A stretch of DNA of 64,000 bases from Hetaerina americana (lineage: Eukaryota; Arthropoda; Insecta; Odonata; Calopterygidae): contig JAKTNV010000005.1 in NCBI GenBank assembly GCA_022747635.1, positions 35,254,336 through 35,318,335 on the forward strand. Direction: 5' to 3'. Position 1 is the first letter of the stretch, and the number at the start of each line of letters is the position of its first letter. Positions 25,591 to 36,489 of this stretch are shown here, piece by piece. The translations under genes and the position numbers were made by a program. The notes under the pieces are model-generated. The model had not been told where the DNA came from and ran no database searches. It worked only from the letters and a program-made list of their open reading frames with translations.

Positions 25591-26160
25591 ACCCATAATA
25601 GGATTAATAACCATTAAGTTAAAAACCACTACCTTATCTAATCAATTATTTGCTTGGCTAACTTTTGGCATTCATTCAAGTTTTGCTGTATTTTCTTCCT
25701 CTTGCCACCCATCGTCATAGTTTACCCTTACTTCTTTCATTATGGTCTTCAGGAAACTCATGTGCATCAGAATTTGCCCAATTGGTAACCCTCTTCTTCG
25801 TGCTATTGCCCACCGAGCATCGTTCCTGATTCACTCTTAGAAGGCTGTCTTAAGTTTGCCACTTAAGTCCATTGGCGTCATCCTGGCATCATTTCGATAG
25901 TACCACCTTTCCATGTCTTCCAATTTAATTATCTTTATTTCCACTCTAGTCTATGTCCCACAACCGTTGGAAAGGAAAGAATACTGGTTGTGTAAGCGCA
26001 TAATTGTACTTGTACATGAGCTTAAAAGAACTGTTTCATCATATTTAGACTGTGTAATTATAAATTCGCCAGTAATTTCATAAATCTTCAATGCTTCGGC
26101 GACTCCGATAATTTACGCTCTCTTGCTTCCAACAACGGTAATTCTACCACTGCCGACAAT
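25590..26160 (-). other. Possible ancient LINE remnant
   Basis: On the minus strand, about 25940-25780 reads VEIKIIKLEDMERWYYRNDARM followed by RNDARWAIARRRGLPIGQIL. This faintly recalls the 'ALEM.YWRR..R.SR.DR.RN..I' block near the C-terminus of RTE-like LINE proteins. It is too decayed for a firm call. Confidence 0.25.
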
Positions 26161-26162
26161 TC

Positions 26163-26515
26163 TTCCTTCAATTATTTATAGCAGTGGCAGCAGTAACTAT
26201 TAGGAAAAGAGAATAACGTCTAAGGGCATTTGCGACATTAGAGCTAGGTGGGTTATTCGGTAGGGGTAGAGCATCCAAGGACAGGAGGAAGATTGGAGAG
26301 AAACCCGAAGTCGTCATTAGCCATGTCTTAAAGGAAGGCGCCAACGGTTCCATAGTTTGACGTCCATCCGACGGAAGGCGTATTCTACTTGAAGTACTCT
26401 CCCATAGTACCCCAAATAGGAATTGGGATATCACTGGAAAAAATTGTTTCCTCAGGGACTCGAACCTGTATCTCAGACTCATGGTCAATCAATACATTAG
26501 CCACCGCAGCATTTC
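26163..26515 (-). mobile_element. tRNA-derived SINE, family 1, copy b
   Basis: The minus-strand head near 26470 carries the B box GGTTCGAGTCC. The body contains blocks shared with 54358-54666: GGCTAATGACGACTTCGGG, the CCGTCGGATGGACGTCAAAC segment and GGCGCCTT. The 3' end near 26165 ends in a CAGC/ACT-rich tail. It accounts for the 106-codon minus open frame here, which is not a gene. Confidence 0.75.
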
Positions 26516-27550
26516 CACCCATCATTCATGGACTCTCTTCTTTGACTTGGTGATAGAATACCTTGCATCCGCTAGGGACAGTTACTAGCAAAAATAAATT
26601 AGCTTCCAATAGTAATAATTATAATACCAACAGGATTAAATGATTGCATTATTATATGCGTGCTCTCCTTAAATTTTATTTGATGATTTAATGCTTAGTA
26701 TCGACTTGGGACAGTTACTTCAGTAAAATTAATATGCATATCTCGGGCATGGAGGTAGTACTTTTAATCCTAATATCTCTCACCATACAGCAAATTTATT
26801 ATCCCGTTCAACTTTTCTTTCTACTCTGCAAGTATGACTGCGTTTTCCGCAGTACGTTTACGGTTTTGTCTCTTCAGTAAAACTCCCATGGGATATATCG
26901 GCGGAGACAACGTAAAATCCGCCTGGTATGCAAATTATTCTAGCGTTATCTCAAATGATGACTCTTTGAATGTTTCACAATGTTTCTAGAGTGAGGTAAT
27001 GCAATACTTCTTGTCCTTGATTAAAGAAATTCAAGGATATTATTCTCACTTGGATAGTGAAACCGCCATATCGTAATCGTCCCAATTCCTATGCAAATCT
27101 ACGTGGTATTTTTGCCCATTATCGCCAAGTAACAAGGATTCGTTCACAGTTTAATTTGCTTTAACAGTACCATTAATGTCTTTTCCAAGCTACAACAAAA
27201 TTCCATTTCGAGTTGTGCGTAACTAAAATGAAAAATAAAGTTTGACCTAACTCCTCCTCGAGAAGTTTATCCTACGATTTCCTTATGATTTCAATTCTAT
27301 TTCACATCACTAACGCTAGAATTGAATTCTTTTTTATGAATTTCCTCATCCCAGATATCCCTTCATTATACCAACTAAATCTACACTTCTGTTTTGAGTG
27401 ATCGTGGTTGTTACGATTTTTCACCACTTCCAATGTTTAATCGTCATCGATTCTCCTACCTCATATTAAGACTACTCTCTTACCAATATTAAGTCAAAAA
27501 CTATGCTTATGTCATCAAAATGTATACACACATACAGACAGATATATGTA
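26516..27550. other. Intergenic sequence, no gene recognised
   Basis: AT-rich, no feature recognised. Confidence 0.6.
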
Positions 27551-27556
27551 TAAAAA

Positions 27557-27569
27557 AATATATATATAT

Positions 27570-27635
<66 letters not shown>

Positions 27636-27642
27636 TATATAC

Positions 27643-27697
<55 letters not shown>

Positions 27698-27714
27698 AAT
27701 ATATATATATATTA
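27557..27714. repeat. (TA)n microsatellite, about 150 bp
   Basis: Long (TA)n is interrupted by CACATACA and twice by ACACAAA. It directly abuts the 3' end of a LINE copy at 27716. The four overlapping Tyr/Ile open frames are artefacts. Confidence 0.95.
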
Positions 27715-27715
27715 T

Positions 27716-28640
27716 ATTTTATTACCCTGCAAGCCACCGCCAGGGTGAGTGGCAGGGGGTTAATAAAAACTAGAATAATTTTACCCGGACATGACCCTAC
27801 CGCGATCGAACGTTGTTATTTTGATCCCCCTATCGTTCGTGAAAAAAGAAATCTTAAATCTATCTACTCTAAACTTAATCTCTCTAATTTTTTATTAATC
27901 TCTCCTACCGTAGTGCGATGGGGGTAATATAACATTTTCAACATTACAGCTAAAGAGGCACCTTTCCAATTTATGCCAGAGATTTAATCTGTAATTTAAC
28001 CTTCGCTCCACAAGTGATTCCCAGCATAGCTGCTCTAATATTTTGAATACGTTACTAAGTTTATCATTACAGCTTTTTACAAATCTAACTCCTCTATACT
28101 GCGCGCGATCCAGTTCGGCAATTAATCCAACTTCGTGAGGATCCCATTTTTTAGCCGCGTATTCTAAATGAGGCCTAATCAGTGAAAGATAACATATCTC
28201 TTTGACCTTTTCATCACATTTACCTAGTAGTCTTCTAATAAATCCTAATTTTTGTTAGCTTGTTCACATATTCCCGGTATGAGTTTTAACCAACAGAGAT
28301 CGTGAATGACGGTTCTCTTTTTCCATAAATTCGTCACTACGCACTTTTTAAAGTTTAATTCCAATTTCTAAGTGTCGCACCAGCGTTGTACAGCATTAAG
28401 TTCATCTGAAAAAGCTGCTTTGTCCTCAGGATCATGGAGATCTCTGTAAACCACAGCATCGTTGGCAAATAAATGTATCTAACTAGGAACTACGAAGCCA
28501 ATATTGTTAACGTAAAGTAGGAATAAAAGGGGTTCCATAACACTTCCCTGGGGAACGCCTGAAGTAACTTCTACTGCATTTGAGGTAACTCCATCTATCA
28601 CTACTCTTTGTATCCGACCATTCAAAAAGTTACTAGGTTA
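27716..28640 (-). mobile_element. Jockey/CR1-like LINE, 3' part
   Basis: On the minus strand the element runs from about 28640 down. FLNGRIQRVVIDGVTSNAVE, VTSGVPQGSVMEPLLFLLYV and then LFANDAVVYRDLHDPEDKAA are reverse-transcriptase motifs; LFANDAVVYR corresponds to the catalytic LYADD box with D changed to N. The C-terminal domain and 3' UTR follow, ending in the class B stem-loop (CCCTGC near 27725). Scattered stops make it dead. The same family is at 41540, 45745 and 51261. Confidence 0.8.
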
Positions 28641-31035
28641 AATTTTAACAGTTAATTTATGTCATTTTATTTTGCATGCTTTCCTTTACAATGAATACAG
28701 AAACTATGAAAGGTTTTAAGGTTTCTGAGTCATTCACTTCATTGAGCATTTGAAGCTTTATACCCATGCACTAAATTATCAGTTGAGTGAAACTGACGTG
28801 AGAAACCTGTTGATATTTTCATGAACGTGCGTATCTAAATAGTATGTACTACCCACTATTCAGATTATTAGCAGAAACTCGCCCATTCTGGAACGTAATC
28901 ACGTACGATTACCATACTCAAATCTGTAAGTGATCATAACTCATATTGCGGCGAAGAGCTGTTCACCATACGCCGATGCTAACGGTACAAAATATGAAGA
29001 CAGAATCGATTCACTTACGCAAAGTTATCCATAAAAAGAAGAATGCTTTAGCCATATTTCTATATATAGTAAGAAAATTCACCTAGTTTTATTTTACATA
29101 GAATTGTTTACCTAAGGCTGCTTTGCAGTGTTGATTTATAGTAAACAGATTTACCTATTGCATTGCTTCCGTTGATATCTTTGCCCATGCATTTGCCATC
29201 TCTGAGCATATTTTAAATTCATGGTGAAAGAGTAATGTAATTTCTTTGGCTTCGAATTAATTCTGATTGCTAGTTTCAGTAAACTCAGCGTCTAATTTAT
29301 ACGGAAGTTTCGCAGTTATGTTTTGTGACCTGTTTAATGAAATTATTTAGTAAAATAAGCTAGTTTTTGAAATAATGCAATCAAAACATTTAATGAAGGT
29401 ATAAATCTAAGTACTATGACTCGATGAATTTCAAAGAACTCCCCCGATATAACTGTCAAAAGTTGACGAGCAAAGAAAATAAGTGCCACAAACGTAGTTT
29501 TTAGAGATACTAAGATGACAGTCTCTTCAGTCATGAATAAGCTTTTCTTGTTACCATGCATCGAGCTCACGTAGCTTTCTTGATAGGTATCAATTCTTCC
29601 TGCTCATTAAAGCCTTGACAGATGTACGCTGCCAAGGCTTTGAAGTCGGCATTATTTTTTACTTAATACTTTCCAAAGGTACGTAATTTGATCATAATTG
29701 CCGTAAATTCTGATGTGGTAGCTATATATTTTAAGCAAATTCCGATGACTCACCATCATTCAGGTTATTGGCCTGGGAAGTCTAGAGGGAATGGTGAGAA
29801 AAATTTCGTAATAAATGAATTTAGTAATCTTTAGTAAAGGATTTTTTCCAATTATTCATCAACGGCAACTCATATTAACCCGAATCCGAAGGAAGATGGT
29901 ATGTGATATTTGTGATAAGTTTCTAGGTAATGATCTCTTCCTGATTGGGAGATTTGAATGAATCATCTGGGGTATAGTTGCGTTAAATATGCAAACTTCT
30001 TGCTTCAAATAATTGACGCACGTTGAATTCCGAGTTGAAAATATCTATTGAATCACCTCTCTTCCGCTAAAGATTGAGTCTCTAACTATCCGACCTTGTG
30101 GACGTAGTAGGTGGAAGGGCAGGCTACAGGACAATTTGGGATTGTTGGAAAGGGCGTTGAGAGGGATGATGAAGGTGCACGTGGTGTTTCCTAAGTGATG
30201 ATGAAAGAGGCCTCTTACTGTGCAAGAGTGAAACTGGTGCGTGCACACCTGGGAGCTTGAAATTTATAGGGAAACTCATTGAAAAATGTTTGATGTGCTC
30301 CGCCTTTCTTCCAAGGTTTACGCTCAGGAATTTTATTAATTCGGATGAGAGAATGGGATCCCGCCGATATAAAAGCATTTCCGTGCTCCTTTGCTTTAGT
30401 CCCAGGTGATAGACGAAACTCCCTTCCATTTTATTGGATTTATCTCCCTTTTTAATTCAGTTTTAACCCACCCATTAAATAGAGTCAGATGGTATTTTAC
30501 GCTTCGCCTAGCAGTCCAGTCATTTTAGTATTTGACCGGTGGGCGGGACGATGGTGTCATCTGCGAAGGGGAAAATTCTAGTTTAGTAGATTTTAAAGAT
30601 ATTATTTATATATTTGGCAAAATAATAATTTTTGTTGGAAAGGGAGGTTTGATCAATGATGTTAGATTTTCAGTCGTGTTCTTTTGTCCTTAAGTTTAGA
30701 GAAGACAATAGCGTCAAACCGTTTCTTATACTTTTCTGATGCTAACCAATATTCGAGGGGGTAAGCTTAGTTATTTGTTCATTATTTTATTTGTATTTTT
30801 ATTTTATCTGACCAAGATAGACGCTTATTTACTACGCAGCAGTTATATAGGTCTAATATGAAACGGCTTTGAGATGGTAATAATTAATTTTGATGGGACA
30901 TCAAATGGGACAAGGGGCTGCTCTTAATTCAACTCTCCAGGTTGCGGATCCACGGGTAAAACAACAAACGAAAAAGAGGAGATAATTATGAAAATAAGAA
31001 GGGGTAAATAATAATGCACTCGGACACACATTTGT
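28641..31035. other. Intergenic sequence, no gene recognised
   Basis: AT-rich unique sequence. A 9-bp perfect inverted repeat (29609-29617 with 29633-29641, AAAGCCTTG) is the only structure noted. Frames at 30045-30429 (minus) have no motif. Confidence 0.55.
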
Positions 31036-31039
31036 TCCA

Positions 31040-31210
31040 TGAATATATATTTTTAGAAGAACGGCAAGAAAAAGAAAGGGAGGGAGACCCGGAATGAGAT
31101 ACGCACAAAGAATACGACAGATGTCAATAAAAAGTAATATTTAGTTGTGAAGAGACTGGCTGATTGATGAATAGAGAATAAAGTGGATTGAGTGAAACCA
31201 TTCCATGGAT
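31040..31210 (+). mobile_element. RTE/CFDP2-like LINE, C-terminal scrap
   Basis: RQEKERGRPGMRYAQRIRQM followed by a DWLIDE.RIKWIE segment matches the final 'RRGRP.MRY..QI......E.ARDR..WR' part of RTE/CFDP2-like LINE proteins. Stops interrupt it. Confidence 0.6.
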
Positions 31211-31274
31211 TAGTGACCACTGAGCTTAATTATTTCTCTGATAAATTACCATTTTAATAAATTTTATGTCGTTA

Positions 31275-31412
31275 AATCCTCCCTATGGACTACAACCTTG
31301 ACGCAGAACTAGAAGGGGTCTTGGGCGTTCTGACGACCCATAGAGCTGTGCTGGGGAGAGCAATTATATTTGCTCCTGAGAGGGTCATCCATAGGTAGAA
31401 GGGTACAGCTAC
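31275..31412 (+). mobile_element. RTE/CFDP2-like LINE, 5' leader fragment
   Basis: GACGACCCATAGAGCTGTGC, then GCTCCTGAGAGGGTCATCC parallels 52985-53050, which lies upstream of the endonuclease domain of another copy. Only the leader is present, so this is likely a recombined or deleted element. Confidence 0.5.
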
Positions 31413-31413
31413 A

Positions 31414-31560
31414 TCTACATAATACCCCGCAAGCCGCCGCAGGGGCGTGTGGCGGGGGGTAGGCGCCAAACTCAGAGTCACACCCCTTTGGTATGAGTTT
31501 ATTCGGTATGATTTTATTAGATTTGATCTAAGTAAAAGTCTATGAAGCAGTAGCTTGCGC
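31414..31560 (-). repeat. Terminal stem-loop repeat, class A
   Basis: In plus orientation it reads CTACATCTACATAATACCCC, GCAAGCCGCCGC, then GGCGTGTGGCGGGGGG. CCCCGC pairs with GCGGGG. The CATCTACATAAT side is the GTAGATG-type tail seen from the other strand. The sequence upstream (to about 31560) is probably part of the same element's 3' UTR. Confidence 0.65.
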
Positions 31561-31667
31561 ACAGATTTGGAAAGTATTAAATTCTCTTGCAGTGTCTTCC
31601 AATAAGTATGAACGGCTTCCTCAAAACAAAACCCTGAAGTAAAGGTATTTAGTGTATTATGAGGGGT

Positions 31668-31868
31668 TTTGCCGCCCCGGTGGCCGTGGGTTAATGTCTA
31701 CGCCTGCCAACCCAGACGTCATTGGTTCGATTCCCGTCTGAGTGGTTTTTCCTTCACCTAGGTCATGGATGATCGTAATTATTTTCAATAAAATATTCAG
31801 AGGTAAGGTGGAAGAAGGGACTATAAAGTCTCAATCTCGCCCCAACAAAATCGTTAAATAAATACATA
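31668..31868 (+). mobile_element. tRNA-derived SINE (family 2)
   Basis: The tRNA-like head GGTGGCCGTGGGTTAATG (A-box region) is followed about 40 nt later by GGTTCGATTCCC (B box) and a roughly 100-bp body ending in AAATAAATACA. The tRNA acceptor end is not maintained, so this is a SINE, not a tRNA gene. Confidence 0.7.
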
Positions 31869-32650
31869 ATATTCGAGTTAAATTGCTTTAGCTGCGAGAT
31901 TATTAACATAAAAACTGTTGATACTGAGACAATGGAGACAGGGCATTTGTTAATGAGTCAAGGTAAAATGGTCTCCCGTCGGAGGGAAGTTTTCCTTTGC
32001 AGTTTTTGGCTCAAAATATTTACTACAATGTTTATTTCATGGCCTTAAAGTATTGAAAAAATTATTTTAAATGTATTGATTTGGATTCGAAGAATGCTCT
32101 GGGCGCAAATTTCGATTCAATGGATAATGGACATAGACGCTCCGCTAAGTATAGAAGTAAATAGAAATAAGAGGAACGAGCTACCTCTTTCAGAAAATTG
32201 AGTTCAAAGGAGTTACAATTAGCTCGGTTGACATCTACGTATCTCGAATTTAATTCCGAGATGTCTGGTTAAAGAATTATCATTGATGGTAAAAAGATTA
32301 TTTGCTTCAGACTGCCTACTATGTGGTGTCAGAGTTTAATTCACGCGGAAACGCATTCATTAAGGACAAAGTGTAAAACTCCTTCGTCTCATTTTTAAGC
32401 ACTATTATATGTGATGAGGTGGTATGAAGGGTTGTGCTTTAACTATAGCGAAGAATTTCAGGAAATGACTCGAGTGGAGGTTGTTTCCAACTATGCTGAA
32501 GTGAGATATTGGAAAGATAAAACTTAAATCGATCTTTCGAAGGGAATACGTAGATATTTCTCATTCAATCTACTAGCATGTTTAAAATTAATCAAAATGC
32601 AGTCGAGCTATCAGTTAAAGCCTTTGACATGCATGATATAGCAGCAGGAA
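31869..32650. other. Intergenic sequence, no gene recognised
   Basis: No feature recognised. Confidence 0.6.
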
Positions 32651-32654
32651 CAAT

Positions 32655-32765
32655 CATTAACACCTATGCCAAGGAAAGCCCACCTCGGCGGGAATCGAAC
32701 ACGCATCCTCTGGAGTGGCAGATGAGGGCGTTATCCCGCTGTCATCATGGCTGTCGATTTATAAA
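32655..32765 (-). mobile_element. tRNA-like SINE head (family 4)
   Basis: The minus strand reads GATGACAGCGGGATAACGCC (A-box region) and GTGTTCGATTCCCGCC (B box) about 35 nt apart, resembling a tRNA D-arm to T-arm segment. The flanks do not form a good acceptor stem, so a SINE or tRNA pseudogene is more likely than a functional tRNA. Confidence 0.5.
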
Positions 32766-32789
32766 AATGGCTTAAATAAAAATGTAGGC

Positions 32790-33260
32790 TGATTTATTAT
32801 TGGTAATTTACCGGTTAAGGTAGATATTGAATGGATACGACTACCAAATAAATATCTTCTCTCTCCTAACAAAACACAAACCAACATCCTACTATTCCAC
32901 AAACCCCTCTTCCTCTGCCTATACTTCCTTCCTATCTTCATTCCTTCCAAGATCCCAATCCTATTCCTGCCCCTTCTTCGTTTACCTAACATCCTCCCTT
33001 CTATCACAGTCTTCAACATCTCACTACCGATCAGTATGATTTGCATCCATTTTACCTATCTCCTTACGATTTCTCCCAAAACTCCCCTCTCCTACCTCAC
33101 CATACCTATCACATCCTCGTTTATTTTCCTTTCTGTCAACTTTACCTTTTCCATCCTACTTCACACCCACATTTCAAAAGTCTCCAATCTACGCCCATCA
33201 TTCTGCTTCAATGACCATATTTCCGCTCCGTACATAACTACGCTCCATATCAAATAGACA
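32790..33260 (-). mobile_element. RTE/CFDP2-like LINE, C-terminus and 3' end
   Basis: From 33260 downwards on the minus strand: LIWSVVMYGAEIWSLKQNDG, RRLETFEMWV, SRMEKVKLTERKINEDVIGM and then GKRRRGRNRIGILEGMK. These are the characteristic C-terminal blocks of RTE/CFDP2-like LINE proteins. The 3' end (CGGTTAAGGTAGATATTGAA in plus orientation) matches 10140 and 11300. A few stops only; this is one of the better-preserved copies. Confidence 0.8.
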
Positions 33261-34277
33261 ATCAAACTGAGAGATTCAAATGCTCGACTTTTCCTCGCAC
33301 AGTTCGCGTTCGCACAAGAGAAAAGGTTATATTGGCACATGTATCACGAATATTTTATTTGAAGGAGTTATTGATATGCCATTTTCCTATTTGACCAAAC
33401 GCTGCGTTAGCAGATCCATGATTACGTCAGCATCAATTCTGGAATTGAATTGGCGTATTCCAGCTCGAGGTCATCTATCGTCAATAGCTTCTTGAAATTT
33501 ATATTTATTCCGCATAATTTTATAGACATATCTCAATCATTACAAGCGCCTTGCCAGAGCATACATATGTTCCTTTCTCTACCACTTTAGCAATCTCATC
33601 ACCAAGTGGATGTTGAAGATAACGGATGAAAATAGATATCCTTCCTTCTACTACTCCCTATTCTAGACTGCTTCTTCAGAAGCAGTCTACCCACCTGCAC
33701 TTCCTGCACTTTTTGCAGGCTATTCCACCTGCACTTTTTGCAGGCTATTTATCAATCTGAAGACATTATGTAGATTACTTTGCGCTCTATAATAAGATAT
33801 TTTGTTCTCCTCGGCATCATTATAACTTTCCCAAAATGAACGAATTTTTCACAATTCTGTTAACGATTCCTTATTATCTTCCCTGCAATTAGTCTAAAGA
33901 TCACAGTAGTTTCTCTTGTAACTTTCGCAAATCAAGTTTGTTCTTCATTCAGGAAGTCCATTATTTTTCCATGTCCATTTCTTTTAAATTAGAACTGTTA
34001 ACTTTCTTATCATTAATGGAATGACGTGCATATTGCACCGTGTCTTTTGAAGTCTACCATAAATCTAATGATTACTCCAATCTTTTTATACAGACTTTTT
34101 TACGACATTTAAGTGTTTTAATCCTTATTTTTCATGAACCAATCCCTACTTATATTTACTTTCATGATAATCTTATTTCTCTTTATGCCCTACTCTGCTA
34201 TACTTAAAAGCTCCATTGTGAGACTCAACTTGACGCATTTTCGTCTTGATGGATGCAGATTTGCGAAGAACCGATAA
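33261..34277. other. Intergenic sequence with small hairpins
   Basis: No gene recognised. 33664-33689 is a 12-bp perfect palindrome with a 2-nt spacer (TAGACTGCTTCT). It is followed by repeated CCTGCACTTTTTGCAGG mini-hairpins at about 33703-33750, the last unit being a tandem duplication. Confidence 0.6.
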
Positions 34278-34334
34278 AGCTTAGTTATGTTGAGAATGCT
34301 GTCAAAAAGACAGCATTCTCAACATAACTAAGCT
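34278..34334. repeat. Perfect 26-bp palindrome with 5-nt loop
   Basis: Arms 34278-34303 and 34309-34334 are exact reverse complements around AAAAA; the arms start AGCTTAGTTATGTTG. No element ends or target duplication surround it. The lack of arm divergence implies recent origin or gene conversion between arms. Confidence 0.9.
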
Positions 34335-35545
34335 AACTGAATTTAAACAATAACCAAGAATATGCACATTTATTCAGCTCATTTTAATTTTTGCTCGATG
34401 TAATATAATATTTCATCACATCGTAACACTTTACTCCCCATTTTCCATTAGCAAGACTGACGGCAGTTGTCAAAAACGGATAAACCCATATCCTATTTTT
34501 ATAAAGTAAGTCAATCCGCGATTTTTACCAGATGTTAAATCAAAGGGAAGGCCGAAAATAAGTTTGAGTTATTACTTGAGAAAAAAATATCATAGCTATA
34601 GTAGTGGTGCTTTGCTTCAAAGGGAAAACAATGTACCTCTCTTCGCAACATTTATCTTCCAAAATGTGGCCTATGCTCTTGCTTTTATACTTGTTTACTG
34701 ACACTTTCAATACAGCTCAAGGCTTATGCACTGGCCCTCTATCGGAAAACCTTTGACGCTTAGCGCCCGCCAAATGTCGCCGTCACCACCGTGGTGATAA
34801 GCCGAAAAGAGCTTAGATGGTATGAGACATTCTCCTAATTGTTTTTTACCCAAGCTGAGACGGGAAGTTCGTATCGAAGGCCACAATAAATATAATAACA
34901 AAATGAAATTAGTGCGATGAGCAAAAAAAAGAAGCCATGAAAAACCTAAAAATTAAGGCGAAAACAAGAAAAAATCAACTAACATAACCTCTTGGACTAA
35001 GGAATTCTTGTGATGAAGTCAAACTTCCGTCTGATCCTGGCAGATACCCCACGACTCATCACTCTGTCGTAGTTGCTGGGACTGTCTCGAAAACGTTTTT
35101 GTGGGGCATCCGTGTTTACTTGTTCCGTTTGCTCTAATTTGAATAAAGTATAATCGAGGGTTAGTCTTAAAATTTTTAACTTTCTTGAATCAAGAGACGA
35201 ATATGGGTAACTTTTGACATATGAAACTGGCTATTTAGAAAGTTAAATGATGTTATAGATAGATTATATTAAAAATGTATGCAATAACTGTATACATTGG
35301 ACTAATTGTAGTTCGACATTGTGAATCATTCACTAAAATACGAGTATAATTGTGGATTGTAAATGTTATTGTATTTTAGCATCTGGTCGCTAATTTCAAC
35401 GCCCTCTACCAATAGGAATAAAATTAGGAGAGGAAATCATAACATCAGTTTGATTTGAGGATAACCAAACTCTTGACAGCTAGTCAAACAAAGCATTACA
35501 GTCAGAGCTGAGCACATGACAAAATCAGTGAGATAGGTGAAATAA
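34335..35545. other. Intergenic sequence, no gene recognised
   Basis: AT-rich, no feature recognised. Confidence 0.6.
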
Positions 35546-35549
35546 ATGA

Positions 35550-36115
35550 AATAAAATGAGGATTTCGAGACTCAAGAAGACTAAGTTGATCAGATTGAAG
35601 GGAATAAACTGGAGCAGGCAGAGAATTGTAGTGAATGTAGTTGTAGTGTAGTATTAATATCTATCGAACATGGACAAGGCTAGTGAATAAATAGGAGAGG
35701 AATTACGCTAGATATAGAAATATTTACAAAATGAGGAAATTTAAAAGAGCGACCTTGGTACGGAAGTAAAGAAAATATTTAATTAACACTTTGATATTAA
35801 TCATAGATTTTTACTGCAGAGAAACATGGTCATTGAGGCGGAAGTATAAGCTAAGATTGCATTTTAGGTGTCGGTATGGAGACGAAAGTAAACGGTAAAG
35901 TGGATAAAGAGGAAAAAAAACGAGGAAGTATAAAGTATGGTTGGGTTGCAGAGATTTTGATTGGAGTTGGAATATTTAACTGTGCGCGAGAGGATAATTT
36001 CAGGCAAGTGATGAAGAAGGAGGAAGAAAATAGGCATTCTGAACGGAATTTACAGGTATGGGAAAAAGAAGGAAGGTTTAAAACAGTGAAGAGAGTCACG
36101 TTTGGTCGTGTTGGC
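35550..36115 (+). mobile_element. RTE/CFDP2-like LINE, decayed middle part
   Basis: The stretch around 35590-35630 (AGATTGAAGGGAATAAACTG, GAGCAGGCAGAGAATTGTA) parallels the minus-strand copy near 11990-12020. YCRETWSLRRK-like translation near 35815-35850 corresponds to LYGAETWSLK. The 118-codon minus frame overlapping this (35851-36207) is antisense noise. Confidence 0.55.
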
Positions 36116-36326
36116 TGAGAGCGTAGAAGTGTTATTAACGCAACAGTGGTTAGTAATTGTGTCAAAATAAAACTAAACTTTGTTGGTAGACTAACCTTTA
36201 GCCCCAAATGAATCCAGATATGTAACCTTTGGTCTTACGCCCTTTCTCTCTCAGCTCTTTCCCTACCGCTCATGTTTTGGATTAACTTCCCATCCTCCCT
36301 TACCTTAAGTCCTCAATCATACCGAT

Positions 36327-36483
36327 ATATTTAAACAAGTAAAATTTGTTGTCTCAGGCGTAACTTTGTGGAATTTGCATAACATATTGAAATGTAATGA
36401 AATAATTGACTTTGTAATTCCACACAAAGTGTGTGGAATTACAAAGTCAATTATTTCATTACATTTCAATATTTAAACAAGTA
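36327..36483. repeat. Perfect 43-bp palindrome flanked by a direct repeat
   Basis: Arms 36384-36426 and 36430-36472 are exact reverse complements around a 3-nt loop. The 15-bp sequence ATATTTAAACAAGTA occurs at 36327-36341 and again at 36469-36483, its second copy overlapping the end of the right arm. GTCTCA also follows both copies, after different spacers. This is the signature of replication template switching: copying back along the arm, then resuming at an ATAT microhomology. It is not a classical transposon insertion. Confidence 0.9.
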
Positions 36484-36489
36484 GTCTCA

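Noticed and set aside
27472..27927. Tyr/Ile-repeat open frames
   Set aside because: Translations of a (TA)n microsatellite.
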